A stretch of DNA of 64,000 bases from Gottfriedia acidiceleris (GCF_002128425.1 NZ_NESS01000011.1:56753-120752), one strand, 5' to 3'. Shown: positions 16,161 to 26,043, numbered from the stretch's first letter. The notes: generated by a model not told the origin, from the letters alone. Translations and numbers: made by a program.

Positions 16161-16174
16161 AGGAAACGCTTACA
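16161..16174 (-). promoter_or_regulatory. cre site (CcpA operator) of the PTS operon
   Basis: The minus strand reads TGTAAGCGTTTCCT, an exact match to the Bacillus cre consensus TGWAARCGYTWNCW. It lies between the likely promoter and the EIIB start, where CcpA binding blocks transcription. Confidence 0.85.
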
Positions 16175-16520
16175 AACAATTAAACTTCTACTAACTAGCA
16201 GATTTTACCCCAATACCCCTTCCCTCTAGAATTTTAATCTCAAGAAATATATATTCATCATTTTGGACATTAGGACAAATATAAAAAATATTTTTTTACT
16301 AATTAAACGCTATAAATTTTTTAATATGTCCTACGCCTAAAGTCGCTTAAAATAAAGCTTTGTACAAGCCTAAAGTATGATATCTTGTTAGACTTAATTG
16401 AGAGGATTTTGCATTCAAACTATCCAAAAAATGTCTCGTATTTGTAATAAATAATGCATGCTATTTTGAACTTAAAATGCTAGTTTCGTATTCCTTCCAT
16501 TTTTAAATCTAGTAAAAATT
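16175..16520. other. upstream region of the PTS operon, promoter not resolved
   Basis: About 350 AT-rich bases hold no frame I would call a gene. The promoter of the PTS operon must lie here. I do not see a consensus -35/-10 pair, a sigma-54 site or an antiterminator (RAT-terminator) element that I would defend. Confidence 0.35.
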
Positions 16521-16558
16521 AAAAAGGGAATGGTTATAACTCAAACCATTCCTTTTTA
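16521..16558. terminator. bidirectional terminator hairpin
   Basis: AAAAGGGAATGGTT (16521-16534) pairs with AACCATTCCTTTTT (16544-16557). It has A and T runs on both sides and lies downstream of ypeB on the minus strand, as a second barrier after the hairpin at 16597-16627. Confidence 0.75.
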
Positions 16559-16596
16559 CATTTTTTATCATCATTATTATTGGGAGAAAGTTAAAT

Positions 16597-16627
16597 AGAG
16601 GACTTTAGCTACATACTTAAGTCCTCT
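16597..16627 (-). terminator. terminator hairpin of sleB-ypeB
   Basis: AGAGGACTTTAG (16597-16608) pairs with CTTAAGTCCTCT (16616-16627) just after the ypeB stop. The T-run on the minus strand is modest (ATTTAACTTT), and the stronger hairpin at 16521-16558 backs it up. Confidence 0.65.
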
Positions 16628-16648
16628 TTCGTTAAAAAAGTGCTTTCA

Positions 16649-17989
16649 TCAGTCGTAGTTTTCGACTAAGACATTCAATTTTTTAATCTGTTCTTCTACT
16701 CCAGTATTCGCATTCACAAATACTTGATATGTGTCGTTACCTCTTGTTCCTACAAACTCATAGCAAAGTACTTCTTGATTTAATTTATTTAAAATGATCG
16801 CTTGGCGTTCTTCCATTATTTTTAAGTTTGAACTAATATTGTTTCTCGCTTCTTCAACCGATATTTTCGGCTTTGGAATCGTTCTTTTTGTATATGCTGC
16901 TAAGTAATTTCTTGATGAGAATCCTACAATGCTTCCATCATCAAGAGCAATCTTCATCGTAACAGATTCAGGATAGATTCTTACACCGTCCTGCTTTGTA
17001 ACGTATGTAAATACACCAATCGTATCATATTGCGAGCTTTCTGTTAGTACCATATTGGAGAATTTATTACGTTCTAAAAACTTCAGACCGTTAATTGAAG
17101 CCTGATTTAAATCGACTTTTTGAGCTCTGATATCACGACTATCAATAACCCAAACTGGATATCCTCCCTTTTCGGTAATATCCATATAAATTTCGCTATT
17201 TGTTTTTGGTTCTTTAATTTCTAGACTATAATACCGATCTTCTAATTTTTCACCTGTAAGATCAACTTTTATTTGTGCTGTACTATTTAATTCAAGAAAT
17301 TTTTTAGCAATGTCCTTCGCTTGCTCTTTCGTTATTTTTTCACCTTTTACATTCGAAAGACTTGCACGATTTACTTTGTAATTGGTCAATGAGGGATCTG
17401 CATTTGCATCGGAATACGTCATTACATTTTTTTCCACTGTCTTAAATCCATCAATAATTACGTTATTTTTCGGATTTTGATCTTTTGCATAAGCAAGCTC
17501 TACATCCATCCATCGTAATTTTTTCTCAAATACCATATGCTGAACTTTTCTAATCTCTCCTTGAATTTCAGCGGAGTTATCATATAATTTTTGTAGTGTC
17601 GCGTATTCATTTTGGGTCAATGGCTCTTTATCCAAATCTCTTACCGCAGTTCGATAACTGAAGTCACCAACATTTGTTAAAAATTCTTCCGTTTTGTTAA
17701 CTGGTAATAGTCTCAATGGAAGTTGCCCTACGTTAGATCTAGCTTGAGAAGTAAGTCCCCATACATCAACTAGTGCTGGAGAGAGAGAGGACTTTGATTT
17801 CATTGCTAAAGTATCGCCAATTTTATCATGTAATTGATCTAGTTCATAAGTTAGTTCATGAAATGCCCGTTGATAGTTGTTTTCTGCCTGGATATTGATT
17901 TCGTTTTTAGCCTTATGCTCTGTATAACCCCAATATGATGTTCCGATAATCCCAATTGCTAAAACGCCTATTGCAGCTTCCTTAATCAC
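16649..17989 (-). CDS. ypeB: spore germination protein YpeB
   Basis: This 446-aa protein has an N-terminal membrane anchor (IKEAAIGVLAIGIIGTSYWGY), a helical region and C-terminal PepSY-like repeats (EKITKEQAKDIAKKFLEL near 215-235; KISVEEARNNISSNL near 375). YpeB is made in the forespore with the cortex-lytic enzyme SleB; each needs the other for stability in the spore. The start is GTG 17989 behind GGAGTGTTTTAA, only 16 nt after sleB, so the two form one bicistronic unit. Length matches Bacillus YpeB (about 450 aa). Confidence 0.93.
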   Translation of the reverse strand: MIKEAAIGVLAIGIIGTSYWGYTEHKAKNEINIQAENNYQRAFHELTYELDQLHDKIGDTLAMKSKSSLSPALVDVWGLTSQARSNVGQLPLRLLPVNKTEEFLTNVGDFSYRTAVRDLDKEPLTQNEYATLQKLYDNSAEIQGEIRKVQHMVFEKKLRWMDVELAYAKDQNPKNNVIIDGFKTVEKNVMTYSDANADPSLTNYKVNRASLSNVKGEKITKEQAKDIAKKFLELNSTAQIKVDLTGEKLEDRYYSLEIKEPKTNSEIYMDITEKGGYPVWVIDSRDIRAQKVDLNQASINGLKFLERNKFSNMVLTESSQYDTIGVFTYVTKQDGVRIYPESVTMKIALDDGSIVGFSSRNYLAAYTKRTIPKPKISVEEARNNISSNLKIMEERQAIILNKLNQEVLCYEFVGTRGNDTYQVFVNANTGVEEQIKKLNVLVENYD

Positions 17990-18005
17990 TTAAAACACTC
18001 CTTTC

Positions 18006-18719
18006 CTATCGGCAAAATATATGTCTACCAATTTGTTTTATTTGTGGTCTGCTCCAAATCCAAGCGCTTGTCGCTGTGTCTGGATTAAAATAATAAAGTG
18101 CACTTTCACTCGGATCCCAACCATTTACTGCATCTAAAACAGCTTTTTTTGCGGTCTCATTTGGTGTTAAATAAATTTGGCCATCAGACACGGCCGTAAA
18201 TGCACCCGGCTCAAAAATAACACCAGACACTGTGTTTGGAAATGATGAGTTGCTAACGCGATTCAGAATTACTGCAGCAACTGCTACTTGTCCGATATAA
18301 GGTTCACCACGTGATTCACCGTAAACTGCATTAGCCATTAGCTGTATATCATTTTGTGAATAACCATTAGGTACATTCGATCCAGCACCTGCATTTTCAC
18401 CTTTTTCATATTTTGTAGCTTTTACTAGCATCGCTTTTGTCTTAGCTCCAGCAATCCCATCGACAGGCATTCCGAAATTATTTTGGAAATTCCTAACTGC
18501 CCAATATGTGTTGTATCCAAACACGCCATCCACTTTGCTAGTGTAATAGCCGTTGTATTTTAACCGAGACTGTAATTCAATAACATCTTCTCCTGTAGCA
18601 CCAATTTGAAGTACTTGGCTAGTAAAAGCATTTACATTTTTAAGTTGAACATTAGAAAAGAAACTAAAAAATACGATTAGCAAAATTAAAGGACCTTTTA
18701 AGAAAACTAGTTTCCTCAT
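18006..18719 (-). CDS. sleB: spore cortex-lytic transglycosylase SleB
   Basis: This 237-aa secreted protein has a signal peptide (LILLIVFFSFFSNVQLKNVNA), a peptidoglycan-binding domain (about 35-95: GDVIELQSRLKYNGYYTSKVDGVFG) and a C-terminal Hydrolase_2 lytic transglycosylase domain beginning NDIQLMANAVYGESRGEP, with catalytic glutamate E in YGESRGE. SleB cleaves muramic-lactam cortex peptidoglycan during germination. The start ATG 18719 follows AGGAGGTTTGAA. It is the first gene of sleB-ypeB. Forespore sigma-G control is expected from the family, but I could not assign a clear promoter. Confidence 0.94.
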   Translation of the reverse strand: MRKLVFLKGPLILLIVFFSFFSNVQLKNVNAFTSQVLQIGATGEDVIELQSRLKYNGYYTSKVDGVFGYNTYWAVRNFQNNFGMPVDGIAGAKTKAMLVKATKYEKGENAGAGSNVPNGYSQNDIQLMANAVYGESRGEPYIGQVAVAAVILNRVSNSSFPNTVSGVIFEPGAFTAVSDGQIYLTPNETAKKAVLDAVNGWDPSESALYYFNPDTATSAWIWSRPQIKQIGRHIFCR

Positions 18720-18844
18720 TTCAAACCTCCTAAAGTATAATTATCCCTTTTTGTATTTTTTTCAATTAGTCCCAATTTATGTAAACACTTTTGAAATACA
18801 ATAGATTCCTTTTCAAAGTCTGAAATAAGCTAGTTTTTTAAACA

Positions 18845-18872
18845 ATAAAAAAAGGGCCTTATTGGCCCCGTT
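18845..18872 (-). terminator. intrinsic terminator of the surface-polymer genes
   Basis: GGGCC (18868-18864 region) and GGCCC (18858-18854) form a short GC-rich stem around AATAA, followed on the minus strand by seven T residues. It directly follows the stop codon of the LtaS-like gene. Confidence 0.85.
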
Positions 18873-18873
18873 T

Positions 18874-20637
18874 TTATTTTCTATTAAAAGTTATACCTTC
18901 ACCATATACTCGATCATATATAACCCAATCCCAAATATCATTTGAATGATTTTGAAGTACCCAATCATACCATGAATGCTCAATCTGACCGTTCGTTAGA
19001 ACTTTCATTAAAAGAGGTGCAATTTCGTATGATTCTAATTTAAGATTTCCTTTCTCTAAAAATGGCTTCGAATAGTTTCTAATCTTGTCCATTGTATTTT
19101 TGTCATTACTCCAAATCCACATCGGAGTTTCATTGTACCAATCTTCTTCTTTCTTCTCTAACGGTGCTCCCCACTGCTCGTAGGTTGCCTTTTTATCGCC
19201 AAAAGTTGGACGATGGTCACCATAAAAAAGGACGATTGTAGGATTCTTACGTTTTTTTAGTTCTTGCCAAACAGAAACAAGAGAATTTCCGCTTTTATAA
19301 ATACCACTTGCATAACTTTCCACTTTTCCTTTTAAATCTTCATTAATTGGCAATCCACTAACTTTCATATTTTCTTCTGGAAAATGACCTTTATGCCAAT
19401 CGAAATGATTTTGCATTGTCACAAAAAATACAAATTGGCTCCCTTTTTTATTAATTAATGATAATGCTTTTTTCGAGCTACAGTCATCTGACAAATAAGA
19501 ACCAAACTTTTGACAAGAAGTTAAATCTGCTTCTGACAAGAACTGATTAAATCCTATGTTAGGATAAACTTCTTTTCGTTTAAAAAATGATGTTTTAAAT
19601 GGATGAAGAGCGATCGTATCCATACCAAATTGTTTAACATCTTGAATTAAACTAGGTGAACGTCTATTCCCCATTTTTCCTTCTTGGTATGGTGTCCGGC
19701 TTTCAAATTTACGTTTTAATTTTAGACTGGTTAATACTTCAAACTCCTCGTTAGCTGTCCGACCTCCAAATGTATTACTAATTAAAGTACCATGAATCCC
19801 TTCATTTATAGAGCGAAGAGGTGAATTTGGATCAGTATTCCATTTTAATTTCATGTCATCTAGCATACTGTATGCTTCACTTTGAATTACTAAAACATCT
19901 GGTAATTGTTTTGGTTTGGAAAGTGGTTTAAGAGAATTTAGCTCTTTAATGACATCATTTTTATCTTTATTAGATACTTTAGGTTCTTCACGTTTGCTAT
20001 TTACATATGTAACTAAAAATGCTGGATACATACCATATCTTTCAACGCTAGTTTCGTAATTCCAAGGTATATATTTTACATTAGAGTTTTTTACAAAATA
20101 AGCATAGCCTTCTTTTGTACCAAATGAAAAAAAGACCCCAAGTAATACGATAAGAAAAAAACGGAGACTATTTTTCCTTGCAGAAGCATTTCTCCATTTT
20201 TTATAGGCAAAAAAAGTCCCTAAAAAAAGAAATGTTATGATTCCAATTAACCCTCCCCATTTTAGTAGAAATGGAAGCTTTGAAAATTGTAAAAAAACGA
20301 TTGGGTCACGCAGGAAAAATAAGTCACTTGGATGAAACGGCTCTCCGGTATATTTTATTTTTTCTGATAGTGCATATGAGAAAATTCCAATTGAACCAAT
20401 AATCGTAATTAAAATCCACCAAACATTAAATCCTAGAACAAGAAGTCCAATTATTAGTATTGATACAACAACTGACACAATCATAAAGTTCCACTTAAAA
20501 AAATCCGTGATGATCCAATTCTGATAAAGATTTACATTGTTCTTCCACAAATAATTATGAGACCAAATAACAAGTAAATAGCTACAGACCAATCCGATTA
20601 GAATTGGTCCTAGCAAATTAAAACTCTTTTTAATCAT
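18874..20637 (-). CDS. LTA synthase/OpgB-like phosphoglycerol transferase (sulfatase fold)
   Basis: This 587-aa protein has about five N-terminal membrane helices (residues 1-175) followed by an extracellular sulfatase-fold domain from about 240 (PDVLVIQSEAYSML). The presumed nucleophilic threonine lies in FGGRTANEEFEVLTS near residue 292. Metal ligands are in MQNHFDWH (about 404) and FYGDHRPTFG (about 472). Such enzymes move phosphoglycerol from phosphatidylglycerol to lipoteichoic acid or a glycan. Several motifs differ from classical LtaS (GKT), so a polymer-decorating role with the upstream glycosyltransferase is as likely as LTA synthesis. Confidence 0.8.
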   Translation of the reverse strand: MIKKSFNLLGPILIGLVCSYLLVIWSHNYLWKNNVNLYQNWIITDFFKWNFMIVSVVVSILIIGLLVLGFNVWWILITIIGSIGIFSYALSEKIKYTGEPFHPSDLFFLRDPIVFLQFSKLPFLLKWGGLIGIITFLFLGTFFAYKKWRNASARKNSLRFFLIVLLGVFFSFGTKEGYAYFVKNSNVKYIPWNYETSVERYGMYPAFLVTYVNSKREEPKVSNKDKNDVIKELNSLKPLSKPKQLPDVLVIQSEAYSMLDDMKLKWNTDPNSPLRSINEGIHGTLISNTFGGRTANEEFEVLTSLKLKRKFESRTPYQEGKMGNRRSPSLIQDVKQFGMDTIALHPFKTSFFKRKEVYPNIGFNQFLSEADLTSCQKFGSYLSDDCSSKKALSLINKKGSQFVFFVTMQNHFDWHKGHFPEENMKVSGLPINEDLKGKVESYASGIYKSGNSLVSVWQELKKRKNPTIVLFYGDHRPTFGDKKATYEQWGAPLEKKEEDWYNETPMWIWSNDKNTMDKIRNYSKPFLEKGNLKLESYEIAPLLMKVLTNGQIEHSWYDWVLQNHSNDIWDWVIYDRVYGEGITFNRK

Positions 20638-20690
20638 GAAGAATCTACCCTTTACAAAATTATTATAATTAACTTTGTTTATTTTCTTTT

Positions 20691-22943
20691 TTATATTAAT
20701 TTTTCATTCGGTAATGTTTCATCAAGCTGTTTGAATTTTTTAATTAACTTCTCCGTGACTAATGATTCAAACACTTTTGTGGCACCTTCAATATCGCCAA
20801 TTTCTGATTTGTATTTTGTTTCAAATCTACTTAGAATACTGCCTTCTTCAAATATTCCCCATATATTATTCCCACTACCCTTGTAATCACTCAATTTAGA
20901 GGGTAAGTATGGATTAATATCCTTATAACCCTTAGTAAACGCATCATTAACAACTAGACAATCAAATTTTGTTGTAAAATTTAAAAACTCTAGAAAGTTA
21001 ACATATGGGTTTACTTTTACATGTTTTTCAATTATTTCTCCTGATAGTTCATTTGCAAGTGATTTTGGATCAGAAGTGAAAACATGGAGTTTAATTTTAT
21101 CGCGTAATTCAGGTTTAGTTAATTTAAGCCCTTCTAATATTTCATTTAATTTTCTCGTTTGATAAAACGTTCCAAAATAACCTAGATTGACTTTATTTTC
21201 ATCAATTCTATATTTACTTGCCTTAACGTGATAATATTGCTTCGGCAATGTCGGTTGATTACAAATCTTTGCTTTGTTTAAAATGACTTCTTTCATTTCT
21301 TGCATTGGGAACATTTCTGACATGTATTTCAACTGGTTCTCATTTGTAAAAACGATTTCATCTGCAAATGCATAAGCAAGGTATTCACACCAAAAAAACA
21401 TATTATTATTTAACGCTAGTGGAAATTTTTTTTTCTTTAAAAGTGCATTCACTTTTTTATAAAACCCTAAATCAATAATTGCTGACTTCCGTTCATTTCC
21501 ATGAATATCCAATAGGATCGGATCTGAGAATTCTGCAACCCATTTTACCTTTGGATTTTTTAATTTATATTCGAATGCTAAAAAGTGTGAAGCAGGCCAT
21601 AGTGCTCGGCTATAAACTTTTTGATATGTACCATTTTTTCTTTCTCTCAATTTAATTTCCTTTAGAGATTTTTTAATAAAGTCTTTCATTGATTTCCATT
21701 GTTTAAAACTACTGGCAGATGATATTTCCATTCGATTATTAATAAAACCATCCACCATTGCATTTTGTCGATAATCAACATCCCTTACCTTCGACATATT
21801 ATTATAAATTACATCGACGACTTCATTATTTTCGATAATACGCTTAGCCATTACAGTTCCACTTGTATCAACATATGGTGGAAAACAATAAGAAATAATT
21901 AAAGAACGCGTCTCACCATTGTATAACTTAAAATAAGGGAAATAGACGAAACTTTGTTTATTTACTTCTTCAATTACTTTTTCTCTCAATTCATTGCTAT
22001 TATTTATATACCTGTCTATAAATCCATATTGAGAATGTATTTTTCCTTTAATGAATTGCTGGATTGTAGGACTATTCGTTTCTCCTAGTAAAACATCAAG
22101 ATGTTTCATTACCTCAAGACGTTCTTGTACATTAAACTCAAACGAATTTTTACGTCTAGAAACCGAGTTATCTCTTAAAACTCGAAAATAAATTGCATGG
22201 TCTTCTAATGGAACAATCTTTAGATGAAAATGATGCAATGCAAATAATTTTGTAAAAAACACTACATCTTCTCCACTTTTTAAACCGAGTTCGTAGCGTT
22301 GGGTTTTTACTTTCTTTGTTGGTATTAATTTACAAGCATTCATTGTTAAAACACTATTTAAATCAGTATAAGTATAAATTTTAGCATCTAAGGCTTTTTT
22401 AATTTGGGAGTTAACAGGATTATTAGGATTGATATTACCTTCTAGATCTACGTCCACAACTTGTGAAATGACAACAGAATCTTCATCAGCATGATCGAAT
22501 AGTTTTTCAAGAAAGTTAGGTGAAACGTAATCATCGTCATCTAAGAATGTAATGTATTTTTTCGATGCTTGTTGGATCCCCATATTTCTTGCAGATGAGA
22601 CACTAGCTTCTTCTGAATGAAGAATGTTAAAGTGATTAATATTATGTTCCTTAATAAAATTCTTCAAAATCTCTTCAGTAAGATCTTTTTCCCCATTGAT
22701 AATGAAGATTACTTCGAAATATTTAGGTGATAAGGTTTGATTTTTTAATGATTCGATACATTTTTTTATCACTTTTTCGCCTTTGTATGTCGGGACGATT
22801 ACACTAATACCGTTTACTAATTTTTTAAAATGATATTTTGAAAATATTAAGTCTTCAGGTATTTCTTTATTCATTCGTTGGTAAATTTCGATCTTAATTT
22901 TTTCAATTTCTTCTAATCTTTGCTGAATTTCAAATTTGTTCAA
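20691..22943 (-). CDS. two-domain glycosyltransferase (GT2 plus GT4-like)
   Basis: This 750-aa cytosolic protein has a GT2 domain from about residue 45 (ISVIVPTYKGEKVIKKCIES) with the nucleotide-sugar acid cluster ITFLDDDDYVSPNF near 132-145. A second region (about 345-730) resembles GT4 enzymes, with LIISYCFPPYVDTSG and NLGYFGTFYQTRKLNEIL. It starts at TTG 22943, 6 nt after the coiled-coil gene, and lies 53 nt upstream of the LtaS-like gene, so the three form one operon. Making a cell-surface glycan or teichoic-type polymer is inferred. Acceptor and sugars unknown. Confidence 0.75.
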   Translation of the reverse strand: MNKFEIQQRLEEIEKIKIEIYQRMNKEIPEDLIFSKYHFKKLVNGISVIVPTYKGEKVIKKCIESLKNQTLSPKYFEVIFIINGEKDLTEEILKNFIKEHNINHFNILHSEEASVSSARNMGIQQASKKYITFLDDDDYVSPNFLEKLFDHADEDSVVISQVVDVDLEGNINPNNPVNSQIKKALDAKIYTYTDLNSVLTMNACKLIPTKKVKTQRYELGLKSGEDVVFFTKLFALHHFHLKIVPLEDHAIYFRVLRDNSVSRRKNSFEFNVQERLEVMKHLDVLLGETNSPTIQQFIKGKIHSQYGFIDRYINNSNELREKVIEEVNKQSFVYFPYFKLYNGETRSLIISYCFPPYVDTSGTVMAKRIIENNEVVDVIYNNMSKVRDVDYRQNAMVDGFINNRMEISSASSFKQWKSMKDFIKKSLKEIKLRERKNGTYQKVYSRALWPASHFLAFEYKLKNPKVKWVAEFSDPILLDIHGNERKSAIIDLGFYKKVNALLKKKKFPLALNNNMFFWCEYLAYAFADEIVFTNENQLKYMSEMFPMQEMKEVILNKAKICNQPTLPKQYYHVKASKYRIDENKVNLGYFGTFYQTRKLNEILEGLKLTKPELRDKIKLHVFTSDPKSLANELSGEIIEKHVKVNPYVNFLEFLNFTTKFDCLVVNDAFTKGYKDINPYLPSKLSDYKGSGNNIWGIFEEGSILSRFETKYKSEIGDIEGATKVFESLVTEKLIKKFKQLDETLPNEKLI

Positions 22944-22949
22944 AATTTC

Positions 22950-23288
22950 TCACCAACCTCTTAACTTTCTAAATAGCCATCTTTTAGCTTTCCAATAAAA
23001 CTGCATTAATCTGCCAAGCTTTGAATGCATTACTTTTCTATAACGTTCTTCCATTATTTGAATTTCATTCTCTAGCTTTTCAATATACTTAATATTTTTA
23101 TATTGCAGCTCTAACGCTGTTTCTTCATTAATTAATAAAGTTAAGAACTGTTCATAAAACTGAGACTCTATCTCCATATTATTTAAATTAGATTTAAACT
23201 TGTTTAATTTGATAAACCAACTAGGTATTTCTAATTCATTCTCAATTGTTTCTGCATTTAATGAATGAGTTCTTGGATCGATTGTCAT
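22950..23288 (-). CDS. small coiled-coil protein linked to glycosyltransferase
   Basis: This 112-aa protein has a coiled coil (about 55-90: LINEETALELQYKNIKYIEKL, then ENEIQIMEERYRKV) and ends in a basic aromatic stretch, KLGRLMQFYWKAKRWLFRKL. A coiled coil followed by such a tail is often found fused to surface-polysaccharide glycosyltransferases and probably holds them at the membrane; this is an inference from the pattern. ATG 23288 follows AAGGA. Translation is coupled to the glycosyltransferase gene, with a 6-nt gap. Confidence 0.55.
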   Translation of the reverse strand: MTIDPRTHSLNAETIENELEIPSWFIKLNKFKSNLNNMEIESQFYEQFLTLLINEETALELQYKNIKYIEKLENEIQIMEERYRKVMHSKLGRLMQFYWKAKRWLFRKLRGW

Positions 23289-23385
23289 CTTGATGAGTCC
23301 TTCCTAATAGCTTGAATACTTTATAATATGCCCTAATTAAGCTATTTTTTTTCATGAAATGCCGAATTAGAAATCATTTCTTAAG

Positions 23386-23423
23386 ATAAAAAAAAGACAA
23401 TTACCTTATCGGTAAATTGTCTT
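23386..23423 (-). terminator. intrinsic terminator of the EamA gene
   Basis: AAGACAATTACC (23394-23405) pairs with GGTAAATTGTCTT (23411-23423), with one bulge, and the A-run on its left gives the T-run on the minus strand. Confidence 0.82.
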
Positions 23424-23445
23424 CATGGACAAAGCATATTGATTT

Positions 23446-24366
23446 TTAGATTTGGATTTGATTATCCCTTTTAAATTTACGAGATACATCTTCATATACT
23501 CCTGACCCAAACATCACGCCAATTAAAATTAAAATAAATCCGACTACTTGAGTTAAAACAATTTTTTCACCTAAAAATAATACCGCTCCGATTAGTGAAA
23601 AGAATGGATTTAGATTTAAGAATATAGCCGCCTCTGTTGTGCCAACCTTACCAAGAGCAAAATTATATAGCATATGCCCCATAGCTGTAGCAACAACTGC
23701 TGATGCAAAAAACACAGCCCAAATCCCTGCTGAATGATGTACCATACTAGCCATTCCACCTGGCTCAAGTATTTGGCTAATTCCGAATAATATAATCGAA
23801 CCCATAACTAGCATATATCCAGTCATTAATCTTGGGTCTAAAGTTTTCGAAACTTTTTTTATTAAAACGAAGCTAGATGCTTGAGCTAATATTGCTAAAA
23901 ACACATAAAAATCTCCATGCGAAACACCATGAAAACCTCCACCGCTCTGGAAGACAATAAAAGCAACACCAGAAAAACCAAATAAAACGCCTAAAATTCT
24001 AACAAAGTTCATTACACTACCTAAAAAGAAAACTGACAATAAGGCTGTTAAAAGTGGCCCCATTCCTAGAATTAGACCCCCGTTAGATGCTGAAGTTTGA
24101 GAAAGACCAATCGATAAAAAATAATGGTGTGCGACTACATTCAATAGCATCGCAAAAAATACATACCCAAACTCCCTCTTAGTAAGCAAACGAACTTTTT
24201 TTATTAAAAATAAAATAATAAAAACACTTACTCCAGCAGTGAAAACACGAATAGCTGTCATCGTAACTGGCATAAAGTTCTCTACTAGAACTTTTGTTGC
24301 AATTACATTAAATCCCCATACCACCATAATACAAAATAAAATGATATAAATTTGTTGCTTCTTCAA
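23446..24366 (-). CDS. EamA-family (DMT superfamily) transporter
   Basis: This 306-aa protein has ten hydrophobic segments in two five-helix EamA repeats (residues 8-140 and 150-290). The second repeat has GTTEAAIFLNLNPFFSLIGAVLFLGEKI, the family signature. DMT exporters of this class move amino acids, nucleobases or other small metabolites; the substrate cannot be told. The start is TTG 24366 with GTGGGG upstream. It is flanked by terminators on both sides, so it is monocistronic. Confidence 0.85.
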   Translation of the reverse strand: MKKQQIYIILFCIMVVWGFNVIATKVLVENFMPVTMTAIRVFTAGVSVFIILFLIKKVRLLTKREFGYVFFAMLLNVVAHHYFLSIGLSQTSASNGGLILGMGPLLTALLSVFFLGSVMNFVRILGVLFGFSGVAFIVFQSGGGFHGVSHGDFYVFLAILAQASSFVLIKKVSKTLDPRLMTGYMLVMGSIILFGISQILEPGGMASMVHHSAGIWAVFFASAVVATAMGHMLYNFALGKVGTTEAAIFLNLNPFFSLIGAVLFLGEKIVLTQVVGFILILIGVMFGSGVYEDVSRKFKRDNQIQI

Positions 24367-24395
24367 CTTTCCCCACTTCTTTCTACTGGCCTAAA

Positions 24396-24431
24396 TATAA
24401 AAAGAGGGAAAGAAATTGATCTTCCCTCTTT
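24396..24431 (-). terminator. terminator between selO and the EamA gene
   Basis: AAAGAGGGAA (24401-24410) pairs with TTCCCTCTTT (24422-24431), and TTTTATATTTA follows on the minus strand. It lies about 130 nt after the selO stop and 30 nt before the EamA start, so it ends selO; an attenuator for the EamA gene is possible but unsupported. Confidence 0.75.
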
Positions 24432-24564
24432 ATTATAAAACTGAGTCCTTTTCATTTACTTTTTCTAATATAGTAAATTTCTGAGATTTATTCAAAGTGT
24501 ATGCTCAAGAATCCATTAAAATTATGTTCCTTGTTTTACTTTTTAAAAAATATATTGAATATAA

Positions 24565-26043
24565 TCAAGTACCACAAAAAGTCTGATAAGGACGATCCGG
24601 ATCTGGGGGTATTGTACAATAATTTATCTGTTCTTTCGATTCAATAAAAGGATTAGAAAGTGCTTTAAGCAATTTCTCCATTACGCTATAATCTCCGTTC
24701 TCTACCGCTGCTTTTAATGCTTCTTCTACGCGGTGATTTCTTGGGATTACATTCGGATTGTTGTCTCGCATCAATTGAAGAGATGCTTCTTTTGATTCTG
24801 ATTGTCTACTTAGTCTTTCTTGCCACTTTTTCTCCCACTGTTTATATTCAGGTGATGTGAATAAAGACATCTCATCTTGATTACCATATGATAATGCTTT
24901 GAACGTATTCGTATAGTCTGCTTTATACTTTTCCATTATTTCAAGTAACTCATCAATTAAGGACTTATCTTGCTCTTCTTCATTAAATATTCCTAATTTT
25001 TTCCTCATTCCTGCGATCCAATTATCGACATATGCAATAGGGTATTCAGAAATTGCATTCTGTGCTATATCTAATGCCTTTTCCTGATCATCATGCAATA
25101 AAGGTAATAATGTTTCAGCAAATCGTGCAAGATTCCAACCTGCCATTTGTGGCTGATTTCCGTAAGCATAACGACCGCGAAGATCAATTGAACTAAAAAC
25201 GGTTGCAGGATCATACGAATCCATGAATGCACATGGACCATAGTCAATTGTTTCACCACTAATTGTCATATTGTCTGTGTTCATTACACCATGAATAAAA
25301 CCAACTAATTGCCACTTGATAATTAAAGAAGCTTGACGCTTAATGACTCCTTGAAGTAGTGAAAGATATCGATTTGGATCATTTTTTCCAATTTCCGTAT
25401 AATGTCTTTGGATTGTATAATCAGCAAGTTCTTGAAGCTCGCTTACACTACCCCATCTTGAAACATACTGAAACGTACCAACACGAATATGACTAGCAGC
25501 AATTCGTGTCATAACTGCTCCAGGTAATCGAGTATCACGCTGAATTTGTTCACCGGTCGTAACAACGGCAAGACTTCGTGTAGTCGGTATCCTTAGAGCA
25601 TGCATCGCCTCACTAATAATGTATTCGCGAAGCATCGGGCCAAGTGCTGCACGACCATCTCCACCTCGTGAATAAGGTGTTCTACCTGAACCTTTAAGTT
25701 GTACATCAAATCGCTCGTTTTTTGGAGTAATCTGTTCACCTAGTAATAAAGCTCTTCCATCCCCTAGCATATTAAAGTGAGCAAACTGATGCCCTGCATA
25801 TGCTTGAGCAAGAGGCAATCCACCTTCTGGCACTCTATTCCCAGCAAAAACATTTACACTTTCTTCACTTTGAAGTGATTGAACATCTAGACCAAGTGAT
25901 AATGCCAATGGTTTATTTAGGACAACCAATTTCGGTGAACTTACCGGATTTAAGTCTTGAGTAGCAAAAAAGAATTCAGGTAATTTTGAATAACTATTAT
26001 CAAAATTCCATCCCGCATCACTTTTTACGTTTCCCTGAGTCAT
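24565..26043 (-). CDS. selO: SelO (YdiU) protein adenylyltransferase
   Basis: This 492-aa pseudokinase-fold enzyme transfers AMP from ATP to protein hydroxyl groups. Characteristic segments are visible: [23 protein letters not shown] near 85-107, [28 protein letters not shown] near 120-147, and [23 protein letters not shown] near 250-272. The C-terminus YQTFCGT carries the conserved cysteine that replaces selenocysteine in bacterial forms. The frame is open six codons further, but ATG 26043 is chosen because AAAAGGGGG sits just upstream of it. SelO is linked to oxidative-stress adaptation; the gene stands alone. Confidence 0.92.
   Translation of the reverse strand: MTQGNVKSDAGWNFDNSYSKLPEFFFATQDLNPVSSPKLVVLNKPLALSLGLDVQSLQSEESVNVFAGNRVPEGGLPLAQAYAGHQFAHFNMLGDGRALLLGEQITPKNERFDVQLKGSGRTPYSRGGDGRAALGPMLREYIISEAMHALRIPTTRSLAVVTTGEQIQRDTRLPGAVMTRIAASHIRVGTFQYVSRWGSVSELQELADYTIQRHYTEIGKNDPNRYLSLLQGVIKRQASLIIKWQLVGFIHGVMNTDNMTISGETIDYGPCAFMDSYDPATVFSSIDLRGRYAYGNQPQMAGWNLARFAETLLPLLHDDQEKALDIAQNAISEYPIAYVDNWIAGMRKKLGIFNEEEQDKSLIDELLEIMEKYKADYTNTFKALSYGNQDEMSLFTSPEYKQWEKKWQERLSRQSESKEASLQLMRDNNPNVIPRNHRVEEALKAAVENGDYSVMEKLLKALSNPFIESKEQINYCTIPPDPDRPYQTFCGT

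Noticed and set aside
18720..18840. Sigma-G promoter for sleB
   Set aside because: Expected from the family, but no -35/-10 pair upstream fits the consensus well enough to place coordinates.
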